A stretch of DNA of 64,000 nt from Tetracentron sinense (Eukaryota; Streptophyta; Magnoliopsida; Trochodendrales; Trochodendraceae): the NCBI GenBank assembly GCA_015143295.1, contig CM026559.1, forward strand, positions 24,380,826 through 24,444,825, read 5' to 3'. The translations under genes and the position numbers were made by a program. How positions within the stretch are numbered: the first letter of the stretch is position 1; each line of letters starts with the position of its first letter. Positions 54,990 through 64,000 of the stretch are shown here, one piece after another. Below the pieces are notes generated by a model, which did not search any database, had not been told where the DNA came from, and saw nothing but the letters and a program-made list of their open reading frames with translations.

Positions 54990-55560
54990 TGTGAGTTTAG
55001 CCTCATCACAGGTGGGATTGATTAATTAAAGTATGGGTTTAGCCTCATCACAGGAGGGATTGCTTGATTGAAATGTGCTTTTAGCCTCTTCGCATGAGGG
55101 ATTGACTTTGAAATGTTGCTTTTAACCTCTTCACAGGAGAGATCGATTTTGATGTGTTACTTTTAGCCTCTTCACAGAAGGGATCGATTTTTACATGTTG
55201 CCTTTAGCCTCTTCATAGGAGGGATCGATTTTGAACTGTTGCTTTTAGCCTCTTCACAGGAGGGATCGAAAGTTTAACCTCTTCAAATGAGGGATCAATT
55301 TTGAAGTGTTGCTTTTAGCCTCTTCACAAGAGAGATCGAAAGTTTTACCTCTTCACAGGAGGCATCGATTTTGCTTTTAGCCTCTTCATAGGAGGGATCA
55401 AAAGTTTAACCTCTTCACAGGAGGGATCGATTTTGAAGTGTTACTTTTAGCCTCTTCACAGGAGAGATCGAAAGTTTAACCTCTTCACAGGAGGGATCGA
55501 TTTTGAAGTGTTGCTTTTAGCCTCTTCACAGGAGGGATCGATTTTGAAATATTGAAGATT
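54990..55560 (+). repeat. ~40-bp tandem repeat (TTTTAGCCTCTTCACAGG)
   Basis: About 14 units built on TTTAGCCTCTTCACAGGAGG then GATCGATTTTGAAGTGTTGC. Some units are shortened to about 30 bases (ending GATCGAAAG), giving an alternating higher-order pattern near 55250-55500. Confidence 0.88.
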
Positions 55561-55564
55561 GAAA

Positions 55565-55930
55565 TGAGTGGGTGACAACCATTCCAATGTCAACCAGATG
55601 GGCGATCAGAGGGTGGATGACAACACATTACGATGTCAACCGGACTGAAAAGGGTGGATGACAACCATAGCGATGTCTATAGGTTTGAAAGGGTGGATGA
55701 CAGGTTTGGCGATGTCAGCTAGATTGAAATGGTGGATGAAAAGTGGGACGATGTCATCCGGTTTGAAAGGGTGGATGAGAAGCGGGACGATATCATTCAG
55801 ATTAAAACGGTGGATGACAACCATAGCGATGTCTATAGGTTTGAAAGGGTGGATGACAAGTTTGGCTATGTCAGCCAGGTTGAAATGGTGGATGACATGC
55901 GGGGCGATGTCAACCAGATTGAAAGGCAAG
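55565..55930 (+). repeat. 39-bp tandem repeat (GGTGGATGACAACCATAGCG)
   Basis: About nine units of 39-41 bases, for example GGTGGATGACAACCATAGCG then ATGTCTATAGGTTTGAAAG. The 39-bp period keeps reading frames open on both strands (13-residue repeats such as VDDKFGYVSQVEM). Confidence 0.88.
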
Positions 55931-56039
55931 TGCATGAATTTTAGTTTGTGGGTGTTTTGCAATGCACAAGAATGCCAGAATGGTGCATTCGAGGTACCAG
56001 GGGTGTAAATACGGAATGCTGGGATGTGCACAGAGTGAT

Positions 56040-56515
56040 GGGAGTGCATATGGAAAGCTGAGAAGCGCATGGAGCACAGAGAAATGCTTACGGAAAGCTG
56101 AGAAGCACGGAGAAATGCTTACGGAAAGCCAAGATGCACACGGAGCACAGGTAAATGCTTACGGAAAGCCGAGATGCGCACAAAGCGTTGGGAATTGCTT
56201 ACGAAAAGCCGAGATGCGCACATAGCGTGGGGAAATGCTTACAAAAAGTTGAGATATGCACGGAGCGCGAGGAAATACTTACGGAAAGCCGAGATACACA
56301 CGGAGCGTGGGGAATGCTTATGGAAAGCTGAGATATGCACGGAATGCAAAAAAATACTTACGAAAAGCTAAGATGTGCACGGAGCGTGGGGAATGCTTAC
56401 GGAAAGTTGAGATGTGTACGGAGTGAAAAAAAATGCTTACGGAAAGCTGAGATGCGCACGGAGCACGAGAAAATGCTTACAAAAAGCTAAGATGTGTACG
56501 GAGTGCGAAAAATAT
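56040..56515 (+). repeat. 40-bp tandem repeat (GCTTACGGAAAGCCGAGATG)
   Basis: About 11-12 units of about 40 bases with the core GCTTACGGAAAGC.GAGATG and CACGGAGCG.G.GGAAAT. Moderate divergence. Confidence 0.88.
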
Positions 56516-56589
56516 TTTTCGGGATGCTCAGAGACCCTTTTGAGAATCGAGCTTCACTTATTTCATTTGGCTAATGGACGTGTGTGTAG

Positions 56590-57070
56590 TTTGTTATGTG
56601 TGATATGAGTGCATAGTGCAACTACGTCGATGTGTCTGCATAGAGTGCGACTTATTTTGTGAGTGTCTATGGTGCAGATGTGTGTGAATAGTCAACTAAC
56701 ATCGTGATTATGTGTGTACGGCGTGGTTGACCATGTGGAATGTGCGTACAGAGAGCAACTAACATTGTGAATGCTATGCGGCTAACTATGTGAATGTGTG
56801 TGCAAAGTTTTATTAACATTGTGAATGCACGTGCGCAGTGAGTGACAAATGTGTGTGTAGTGCAAACACATGTGGTGGCTATACAATATGCACCTAAGTA
56901 GAAGTAAGCATAATGCAACTAATCTATGTAGATATATGTGCAGAGTGTGACTTACTTAATGTGCATGCCTAGTGAGCTAACATGGCGAACGTGTGTGCAT
57001 AGTGTGACAAACTATGTGAAAGCATGTAGTGTAGATAACATTGTGAATGTATGTGCACAGTGAATGTATC
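56590..57070 (+). repeat. Degenerate TG-rich repeat (CTAACATTGTGAATG)
   Basis: Roughly a dozen irregular units of 30-60 bases with words CTAACATTGTGAATG, ATGTGTGTGCA and GAGTGCGACTTA. Most diverged of the five blocks. Confidence 0.7.
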
Positions 57071-57079
57071 AAATAAAAC

Positions 57080-57345
57080 ATATCAAGGGGTGCACCAAAT
57101 GAGGTGGCTAACACAGAGCAATGCATCATATGCGATGCAACAGGAGGTGAACTGAATGAGGTGACTGACAAAGAGTGACGCATCAAACATGATGTATATG
57201 GGGTGCACCGAATGAGGGTGGCTAACAAAGAATGACGCATCAAACATGATGTATTTGAGGTGCACCGAATAAGGGTGGCTAAAAAAGAGTGATGCATCAA
57301 ACATGATGCATCTGGGGTGCACCGAATGAGGGTGACTAACAAAGA
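57080..57345 (+). repeat. 57-bp tandem repeat (GGGGTGCACCGAATGAGG)
   Basis: About 4.6 units of 57 bases: GGGGTGCACCGAATGAGGGT, GGCTAACAAAGA.TGACGC, ATCAAACATGATGTAT. Period is a multiple of three, which produces a long minus-strand frame with 19-residue repeats. Confidence 0.88.
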
Positions 57346-58348
57346 TAATGGAAATGGGTGTGAATGTCCATGTGTTCGTGTGCAATTTGTGAAGCATGTG
57401 CAATGTAGGATGTAGTTGACATATGCGTATGCATGACATGCGATGAGTATGAAAAACATGACTCGCTCTATAATCCAGTCTTGCTCTTGCTTCAGGATGA
57501 CTTGAGATCCTACGCTTCGCATGCTTTAGTTGGAGAGCTTGCTATAGAGAAATTGATTTCGACCAAGTCATAAGACACATCGGACACTGATTATAGACCA
57601 AATAAAACCATTTTAAAAACAAATGGCTTTTGAGTTTTTTTAAAATAAGTGCTTTCCTTGCTCGTTGGTTTGTGAGGGGCTTGCCCTTACTGAAGATTTT
57701 AATGCTTTGCCCCCATAGGGCAGGATATAGCAACGAGCAATGTTGATCTTCTGGGCTCAGCCAAGGAAGATAGTTACTCAATTCTGACTTTATTGCATGC
57801 TGAATCTGGTCTTGCTTGGAGCCAAGGGCTTCAGATTGCAAAAAACGTTGAGTTCTTCAGTCTGAGTTGCTTGCAGATATGTTGTCGGGGATCTGGGATA
57901 ACCGTTGTCAGGATCCTATTACCGGAGTTCAACTTTTCCCTTTTTACCCTTGGAATGACCAAGTCTAGGGATCGCATAATTTTGCGCAATGAGGCCATTT
58001 TCGATTTTCACTCATGCCTGCGAAATTGATTTACTTGTTCCCTTTTTCGCCCATGATAACAACATCAAGGCTGGGCTCGCATAATTTTTGCGCCACATCG
58101 CCATTTCTGGTTTTCACTGGGCTTGCGATTTTCTAAGTCAAACTGTCCTCTCCTGTCATTGACTGGTGGATTTGATACAACTGTTACATACTTGTCTGTC
58201 AATCTACCAATACACTTAATCTCTGAGGGAGCTAGGAGGACTTAGGATAGGACAAAGCATAGGCTAGGGGTCAATGATTTGGGACACCCTTTTCGTTTTG
58301 AGCTTTCTTGAACAGTTTTGTAAAGCTTTGACCTTTGTCTATTCTTTT

Positions 58349-59855
58349 TGTAAAGTCTATGTTTTTTATGTTGGTATATTCCGGTGTCAAAAAAAGTGAG
58401 TCTAGGTGTGTAGGTGTCTGTCTTGTGTCATTACCTTCAAGCATCCACGCCAAAGCGAAGTTGAAGACCAAAGAAGACCGGTTGATCCACTCGGTTGATC
58501 ATTTCCTTCATAGGATGGTAAGTGACCTAGATACCATGCGACCATAGGTGGGATTTGACCTAGAATAATCCTAACATGATGCCTTAGGTGGTAAGTGTCT
58601 TAGTCTAATCATACGGACCCTAGGTGATGAGATAAGTACTACAAAACAAGTTAACAATGCTGAAATTTTTTCAAAAAACCAAGGTTTCTTGTTTTAGGCA
58701 TATCTCCCAAACCGTAGCTCAGATTTTACTCTATAATATGTCATATCGACTGTGTTAAAAGGAGCTACAACTTTTGTGAAAGGACCAAGAGCTGGAAATG
58801 ACATTTTAAATTCATTTTTAGCCTCAGGGTCGACCCCAGGCGTTTAGGGTTGACCCTGAAGTTCTAAAAATTAGTATGGGAAAATTTTCCAGCAAGTTCA
58901 AATTTTGAGGGTCGACCCCCAAGGATAGTTGGGTCAACCTAAGTGTACATTTTGGTCGACCTAACTATCCTTGGGGGTTGACCCTAATATGGGAAACTTG
59001 CCTAATTCGTTTTTTGGTTCCCTCTTTGGTTTTAAACCGTTTTAAGCAACTTCTAAGCTTGGTTTTGCTTCCCTATAAAGTGTGAACCCCTCTAGTTCAT
59101 GAAGCACAATTTTGGGAGAGTATAGAGAGGGTTTTTAACTCCATCTAGAGTTCATAAAAGGTCTGGAATATTATAGTTCTCCTCCCCTTGGTTAGCTTCC
59201 TTCAACTTAGAGTTTGCAAGCCTAAAGCTACAATTTTGCTTGTTTGGACTTGTGCATTGAAGGAGTCCATCTAGGTATTGATTTCCATCAAACTATCAAC
59301 CCATTCTGGATAGAACACCTTGGCTGGAGTATTTTAGAGCCTTTGCGAAGGAGATCGATCTGAGTTGGATTGTGGTAGTGTGATTTGATTGATGGAACTG
59401 AAGCCATCATTGACGGAGATCGATCGGAAGGTCGTGGATTGTTTTTGAGACACAAAGAGAAGTACAAGCGACTGCGGTTGATCATGGGAATTGAGAGTAC
59501 GTGATGACTTTTCGAGGCATGGAGGACTAAAAACTGAAGGATCGTAGTGTCGAGTCCGAAGGAGTCAAGTTCAAGTCTTATAAGTTCTTATTTACTTTGT
59601 CTTAGTGGATTCTCGTGGCTGAACTTGGTCCCGTGGTTTTTTCCGGAAGGGTTTCCACGTAAAAATCCTTGTGTTATGGTTTGCTTGGTTTTCTATTTCC
59701 GCACTTAAATTTTATCATCCCTTAAGCTAATAACTTAATTGTTAAAATCATCAAAATGGTAGATAAACTTTTAAAGAAACCGAACCATCCCCTTGAACTT
59801 GTGAGATTCTCAACTCAAACATCGGATTTGAGGTTCAGCGAATTTATTTTTTCCA
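58349..59855 (+). repeat. 5' LTR of the gag-only copia element, 1507 bp
   Basis: Starts TGTAAAGTCTATG and ends TTTTTTCCA, directly before the primer site. TATA box at 59073. Contains two GTCGACC-type words around 58920-58985 (GGGTCGACCCCCAAGG and CCTTGGGGGTTGACCC) that form an inverted repeat of 16-base arms with about 45 bases between. Confidence 0.88.
59073..59080 (+). promoter_or_regulatory. TATA box of the gag-only copia LTR
   Basis: CTATAAAG in CTTCCCTATAAAGTGTGAAC, with 780 bases of LTR downstream, a plausible U3/R boundary. Confidence 0.6.
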
Positions 59856-59856
59856 T

Positions 59857-59870
59857 TGGTATCAGAGCGG
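59857..59870 (+). promoter_or_regulatory. Primer binding site (tRNA-Met type)
   Basis: TGGTATCAGAGCGG at the LTR end after a one-base spacer; standard copia primer site. Confidence 0.88.
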
Positions 59871-59917
59871 GTTCACTTATTTTTTAGTGTGATCTTGTCT
59901 CATTCTTTTCGGTGAAT

Positions 59918-60999
59918 ATGAATCTCCAAAGAGAGGGAGGATCCATCTCTTGCCCCCCATTATTTTATGGGAATAAGTATGCCTATTGGAAAGCTCGAAT
60001 GAAAGCGTTTCTAAAATCACTAGATGAGAGAGTATGGTTCTCCATGGAACAAGGTTAGACCCATCCAACAAAGACCATAAATGACCAGACCTTCCCTAAA
60101 CCTTCTTCTGAATGGACCAATGTAGAACTTGAAAGTTGTAGTTGGAATAGTAAGGGTCTAAATGCAATTTTTGCCGCTGTCAAAAATAAGAATTTCGACG
60201 TATTTCTAAATATGACACTTCGAAGGAGGCATGGGAAATTCTTTAAATTACCCATGAAGGGAGTACAACTGTCAAGATCTCCAAACTTCAATTGTTGTCC
60301 TCTAAGTTTGAAAAGTTGATGATTGATGATAATGAAACTTTTGATAGTTTTTATGCCAATCTGAGTGACATTGTCAATTCTAGCTTCAATCTAAGGGAAA
60401 AAATTCCTGAGTCCAAAATTGTTAGAAAAATTTTGAGATCTCTACCTGAGAGATTTCGATCGAACATTACTGCCATCGAAGAAAGCAAAAATGTCGATGC
60501 TCTTAAACTTGAAGAGTTGGTTGGTTCTCTCCAAACCTATGAGTTAAATCTGAACCCACCTAAAAAACAAAAATCTATTGCCTTGAAATCCATCAAGGAA
60601 TCCATAGATGGTTCAGATAATGACTCTAAGGATGAAGAAGAAGAGTTGGCTTTATTTTCGAAGAAATTTAGAAAATTTTTGAAACTTAATAAGAGATTCA
60701 ATCCAAAAAGACAAAAATCTTTTGAAAAGCCCAAGTCCAAGCACTTTGAAAACAAGAAACATTTTAAAAGTGTGGACAAGAAATCCCAAGGTGTTCAATG
60801 CTATGAATGTCAAGGCTACGGCCATATTGCTGCTGAGTGCTCTAATAAGAAAAGATTTAAGGGCAAGGAATGGGATGACAGTGAATCTGAATCTGAGAAA
60901 TCAGATAGTTCTTCTTGTAAAAAGACTAGGGGTTATATGGCCTTCTCTGCATCCTTATCTGGGATTGAGGAATCTTCTTCAAATGTTGTGAGTAACTAA
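59918..60999 (+). pseudogene. Copia gag, capsid and first zinc knuckle
   Basis: ATG at 59918 (MNLQREGGSISCPPLFYGNK), a copia Gag opening with YAYWKARMKAFLKSLDERVW. TAG at 60056-60058 sits where members have Trp. A frameshift near 60190 and a TAA near 60246 follow; then the frame is open from 60292: DETFDSFYANLSDIVNSSFN, LRSLPERFRSNITAIEESK, ELVGSLQTYELNL, and a zinc knuckle CYECQGYGHIAAEC (about 60799-60840) with all ligands. The product would coat element RNA. Ends with TAA at 60997; the same frame continues in the next segment, so this stop may be secondary. Confidence 0.9.
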
Positions 61000-61563
61000 C
61001 ACTGTAGGGATGGTGAGGAGGATGATGAGAGTTAGAATGACTTAGATTTTGAGGGAGAGCTTGAGGCAGTCTATGATGAACTATTTCAGGAATACCTAAA
61101 GCTGAAAAATGTTCAGTTTTTCATGTTCAAAAAGATCAAATCTATTGAAATGGAAAAAGGTGCCTTAGACCAAGTGGCTTCAGGGATGAGAGCTCTTCTG
61201 TCACAGCTTGAGGAAGAGAAGGCTTCCCTCCTTTCCAAGACTCAGCTACTTGAATCTGATTTATATGTTTGTCTTGATGAAAAAACAAGTTTTGAAATCA
61301 AGTTGGCTGATCTTGAGCAAAATCAGAGGTGTGGAGATGAGAAGGGAACTCCATCCACCTCGAACACTGAGCCTGGTGCTAAAAGGCGCCCTCCTACTAA
61401 AGGGAAAGACCCTTCTACTCAGAAATTCATTCCTACATGTCATAGATGTAGAGTGAAGGGTCATATTAAGCCTCGATGTCCTAAACTTAGAAGATGCTCA
61501 AATTTGGTTTTGAGAACCACAACAACTTTAATGAGAATCTTCAAAGGAGAGTTGAGGTCCTAG
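61000..61563 (+). pseudogene. Copia gag C-terminal coiled coil and second zinc knuckle
   Basis: Same frame as the previous segment after TAA and a TAG at about 61033. Acidic start, then a predicted coiled coil (MEKGALDQVASGMRALLSQ, LEEEKASLLSKTQLLESDL, residues about 10-65 of the 61123 frame), a basic linker, and a second knuckle CHRCRVKGHIKPRC (about 61438-61480). Two knuckles plus a coiled coil fit the SIRE/Maximus-like copia Gag. Downstream frames hold only short scraps, no pol. Confidence 0.8.
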
Positions 61564-63578
61564 TGGAGAAGTTTAAGAGTTTGTGTAAAGATGTGAGGAA
61601 GATGGCTCACAACTCTAGACAGTGGCATGGTCATGACACTCCTCATGCTAGATATAAAGGAGGTAACAGGGAAAACCATAATGTCCGCTATAATTCTACG
61701 ACTCAATCCTGAAAAAGGAGGAACAGGAGGAAGAGGCAAAAGGTCATACCTACCTCAATTGAAACGGTTAGAAACCAAAGGGTCAATCAAATTTCTAAAA
61801 TCGCTAGGGTGAGAAAGGAAGACCTGAAGGGCTTCACTTAGCCTATGCCTGTCATAGCCTAGGGTGTGCTGTTAGTGTTTTATCTTGTCCTAGTGTTATG
61901 TTATTTGTGTATACTAGTTTTTTTTTTTTGTATTTATTTGGTTTGGTATGTTTTTTTGTTTTCTTTATTTTGAAAAATCCAAAAACATTGAAAAACCATA
62001 AAATCCAAAAAGATTTTTTTCATGTTGCCCTTGTTTGACTTGCATGATCTGCATTCCTTGTATGATCTTTATTTCTATACTTGTCCAGGGTTGAACATGA
62101 GTTTGTTGCTGATTGAGGATATATCACCTGCATAGTCTCTTGGTTATGCTAAAAATTAGACTGATTTTACCTTGAACAGTTAGAGACTTATTCATGTGTG
62201 TATGTTCACAAATTTCACATACACTCTGACTGATTCTGTTGGGAGATCTATTTTCCAATCTGTAGGTGTTTGACTTATCCCATAAGTGTGACCTTGGATG
62301 ACCAATCTAGAATGACCATATTTGTTAGTCATCCTCATTTTGTGTATCCTCCATAAGCTAAAATTGTTGCAATGAAAAGGGCTACCTACTGGGATAGTGT
62401 AAAAGTCACTATTGGAGGCAAACAGTATGAAATGGCTACCTAGGCGGACAGTAGGTATCTATCTGGGTCACTAAAGTGAAAGCCCCTGCTGCCAATAGTC
62501 AGGACTACCTACCTGGATAGTGTGAAAGCCATCACTGCATGAAAAAATATGATCAGATAAAGATCATCAAAAGAAATCTCACAATGTTTGGAGTTATTTC
62601 ACCAAAAAAAAAATATTGAGTCAAATAAAATGGAAAAGGAGCACTAAAATATAAAAAATCATCATATCTGAATCTAACTAGGTTTGACTTCTAAGATGTA
62701 TATCTCCAGAGTCCCCTTAGTGGTTAATGTCATATCCTTGGAAAGAGAAAGAAACCTTGATCCAGTATCTTGTCAGACCACCACTACACACAATTGCTTT
62801 ACTTTTGAACTGTTCACTAAATCTGTCTAAGTGAATTGGCTATGCTTTAGCATTCCATGAGATTTAGTTAGATGTGTATCCTCAGTCAGACAAACTAATC
62901 ATGTTCTTCATTAGATTTATAATTTTAAATTACTACTACTTGAAATGCTTTTGATGCATGTTTGTGTAGCACATGATATTTTTTGTGTGTTTCTTTTTAT
63001 TTGGTAGGGGCCTTTCTAGCATAAGTGCCCTGTTTTTTGTGGTATCCTTTATCTTAGGGGGAGAAGATCAAGTTGAGTTGTTGAGGGGGAGTTCTGTGTC
63101 TGAGTTGTTGAGGGAGAGTTTGTGCTTTATGTTTCTATCCCGCTCCCCGCTCTTTAGTCCCTCATTGTCTGTTTTTGATTGGTTGTATTGTGGTTGCCTT
63201 GATATTGTACTTTTGTTAAATTGGTATATTTTTTGGAATATTGGCTTCCTGCCTTCCTTTGGAAATTGTGCCAAAAAGGGAGAGAATGTTAGGGTAGTAT
63301 TTCCCTAGTTCAGTACATTCCTTGCTTCACCTGTGATTACTTATTTTCATATTCCATACATGCTTCACTGGGTATTTTGTTTTTGAGCATGTGCAAGTGC
63401 AAGGTTGCAGCAGATAAATTTCCTTGAAAAGAGCTTCAGTGTATTGATTTAAGAAGATTTTTCAATTGATGTCATGTAAGAGTGTTGGAGTCATGTAATG
63501 TCTTAATTCATCGTTTTGATGTGTTTGGGTGAGTTTGTGTCAAGTCATATACTTCAGTTTGGCTTTGCCACAGAATTG
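61564..63578 (+). other. Non-coding 3' part of the gag-only element
   Basis: No protease, integrase, RT or RNase H motif in any frame. Contains two related 35-base segments (GGGATAGTGTAAAAGTCACT near 62392 and GGATAGTGTGAAAGCCATCA near 62515), T-rich stretches, and a first polypurine-like tract CCAAAAAGGGAGAGAATG (63271-63288) 300 bases before the real one. Possibly the remnant left after pol deletion. Confidence 0.6.
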
Positions 63579-63590
63579 CCAAAGGGGGAG
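63579..63590 (+). promoter_or_regulatory. Polypurine tract
   Basis: CCAAAGGGGGAGA, two bases before the 3' LTR start TGTAAAGTCC; primes plus-strand DNA synthesis. Confidence 0.85.
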
Positions 63591-63592
63591 AT

Positions 63593-64000
63593 TGTAAAGT
63601 CCATGTCTTTTGTGTTGGCATATTCTGGTGTCAAAACAAGTGAGTCTAGGTGTCTAGGTGTGTGTCTTGTGTCATTAACTTTAAGCATCCACGCCAAAGC
63701 GAATTTGAAGACCAAAGAAGACTGGTTGATCCACTCGGTTGATCATTTCCTTCATAGGATGGTAAGTGACCTAAATACTATGTGACCATAGGTGGGATTT
63801 GACCTAGAATAATCCTAACATGATGCCTTAGGTGGTAAGTGTCCTAGTCTAATCATACGGACCCTAGGTGATGAGATAAGTAGTGCAAAACAAGTTAACA
63901 ATGCTGAAATTTTTTCAAAAAACCAAGGTTACTTGTTTTGGGCATATCTCCCAAACCGTAGCTCTGATTTTACTCCATAATATGTCAAATCGACTGCATC
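63593..64000 (+). repeat. 3' LTR of the gag-only copia element, first 408 bases
   Basis: Starts TGTAAAGTCCATG and aligns without large gaps to 58349-58756. Truncated by the window end. Confidence 0.92.

Larger units (their letters stand above)
54701..58348 (+). other. Tat element leader, repeat-rich, no coding domain
   Basis: Sequence after the LTR begins TTGCCCCTCTTTGTCGGAGG. Five blocks of tandem repeats follow in order (54990-57345), then a unique part (57346-58348) without recognised domains that contains CGCATAATTTTTGCGCC near 58078. Open frames here on both strands are produced by repeats whose period is a multiple of three. Tandem repeats in untranslated regions are known for Ogre/Tat elements. 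A copia element is inserted at 58349, so gag would lie outside the window, if present. Confidence 0.6.
58349..64000 (+). mobile_element. Copia-like LTR element with gag but no pol; right LTR runs off the window
   Basis: 5' LTR 58349-59855, primer site, gag frames 59918-61563, about 2 kb of non-coding DNA, polypurine tract 63579-63590, 3' LTR from 63593. The first 408 bases of both LTRs can be compared: by eye about two dozen substitutions and no large indel. No protease, integrase, RT or RNase H motif occurs between gag and the 3' LTR. This is the layout called TR-GAG or non-autonomous copia; it would need proteins from a relative. Expected full length is about 6.75 kb. Confidence 0.88.

Noticed and set aside
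54990-57345. Regular repeats resembling a CRISPR array
   Set aside because: Repeats are contiguous without unique spacers, and the context is a plant LTR element.
55636-57522. Long minus-strand frames as genes (144 and 181 codons)
   Set aside because: They are read through 39-bp and 57-bp tandem repeats that cannot produce stops once one unit is open; no domain or start context.
62973-63308. 111-codon hydrophobic frame in the gag-only element, possible env-like protein
   Set aside because: T-rich composition explains the Phe/Leu content; it overlaps the first polypurine-like tract and has no further support.
1-64000. Any captured host gene fragment in the CACTA or hAT elements
   Set aside because: I looked at the long non-coding parts (16691-21539, 31384-34002, 12135-14976) and recognised no host protein motif; a BLASTX search would be needed to exclude short exons.

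Overview
This window is transposable-element DNA from a flowering plant. The evidence is plant-type families throughout: an L1-type LINE with a C-terminal RNase H, a Ty3/gypsy element of the Tat (Ogre/Retand) type with a second RNase H domain, Ty1/copia elements with tRNA-Met-type primer sites, a two-gene CACTA (En/Spm) element and a hAT element with a BED zinc finger. Introns follow plant GT-AG rules and the DNA is AT-rich. I found no host gene, rRNA, tRNA or CRISPR array. The species cannot be named from this sequence; a repeat-rich, possibly heterochromatic region is likely.

Left and centre (1-46.5 kb). A decayed LINE (1-4765) is followed by a SINE-like insertion (5029-5205) and an LTR fragment (5689-6790). 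Then comes one old gypsy polyprotein on the minus strand, split by three clean insertions. Reading minus from 40855: gag end/protease/RT (40855-37867); a solo copia LTR (35634-37866, duplication TTCAG); the RT end (35633-35462); a 19-kb CACTA element (16406-35461, duplication GGA); RNase H and second RNase H (16405-15289); a 7.2-kb hAT element (8125-15288, duplication GTAGGCAG); integrase to the stop codon (8124-6842). The CACTA element carries a five-exon TNP2 transposase gene and a multi-exon Transposase_24 (TnpA-side) gene, both broken. It also holds a copia fragment, two or three fold-back elements and a 179-bp tandem repeat. A truncated copia element with a 2.2-kb LTR (40856-46495, minus) caps the gypsy on the right.

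Right (46.5-64 kb). A ~145-bp repeat block and a ~66-bp array with two hairpins per unit come first. The array is split by a gypsy solo LTR (48096-51999, duplication AGGCT), which contains a 5'-truncated LINE (50510-51779). Next is a Tat-type LTR plus leader (52278-58348) built from many tandem-repeat families. Last is a copia-like element with two LTRs, gag but no pol (58349 to beyond 64000).

The insertion ends and target duplications are read directly from the sequence and are the firmest results. Protein families come from recognised motifs. Nearly all coding regions are pseudogenes: I saw stops, frameshifts or lost catalytic residues in every large one except the RNase H module of the second LINE. 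No new protein-based system is evident. The most unusual features are the hairpin-bearing repeats and the modular repeat arrays of the gypsy-related DNA.
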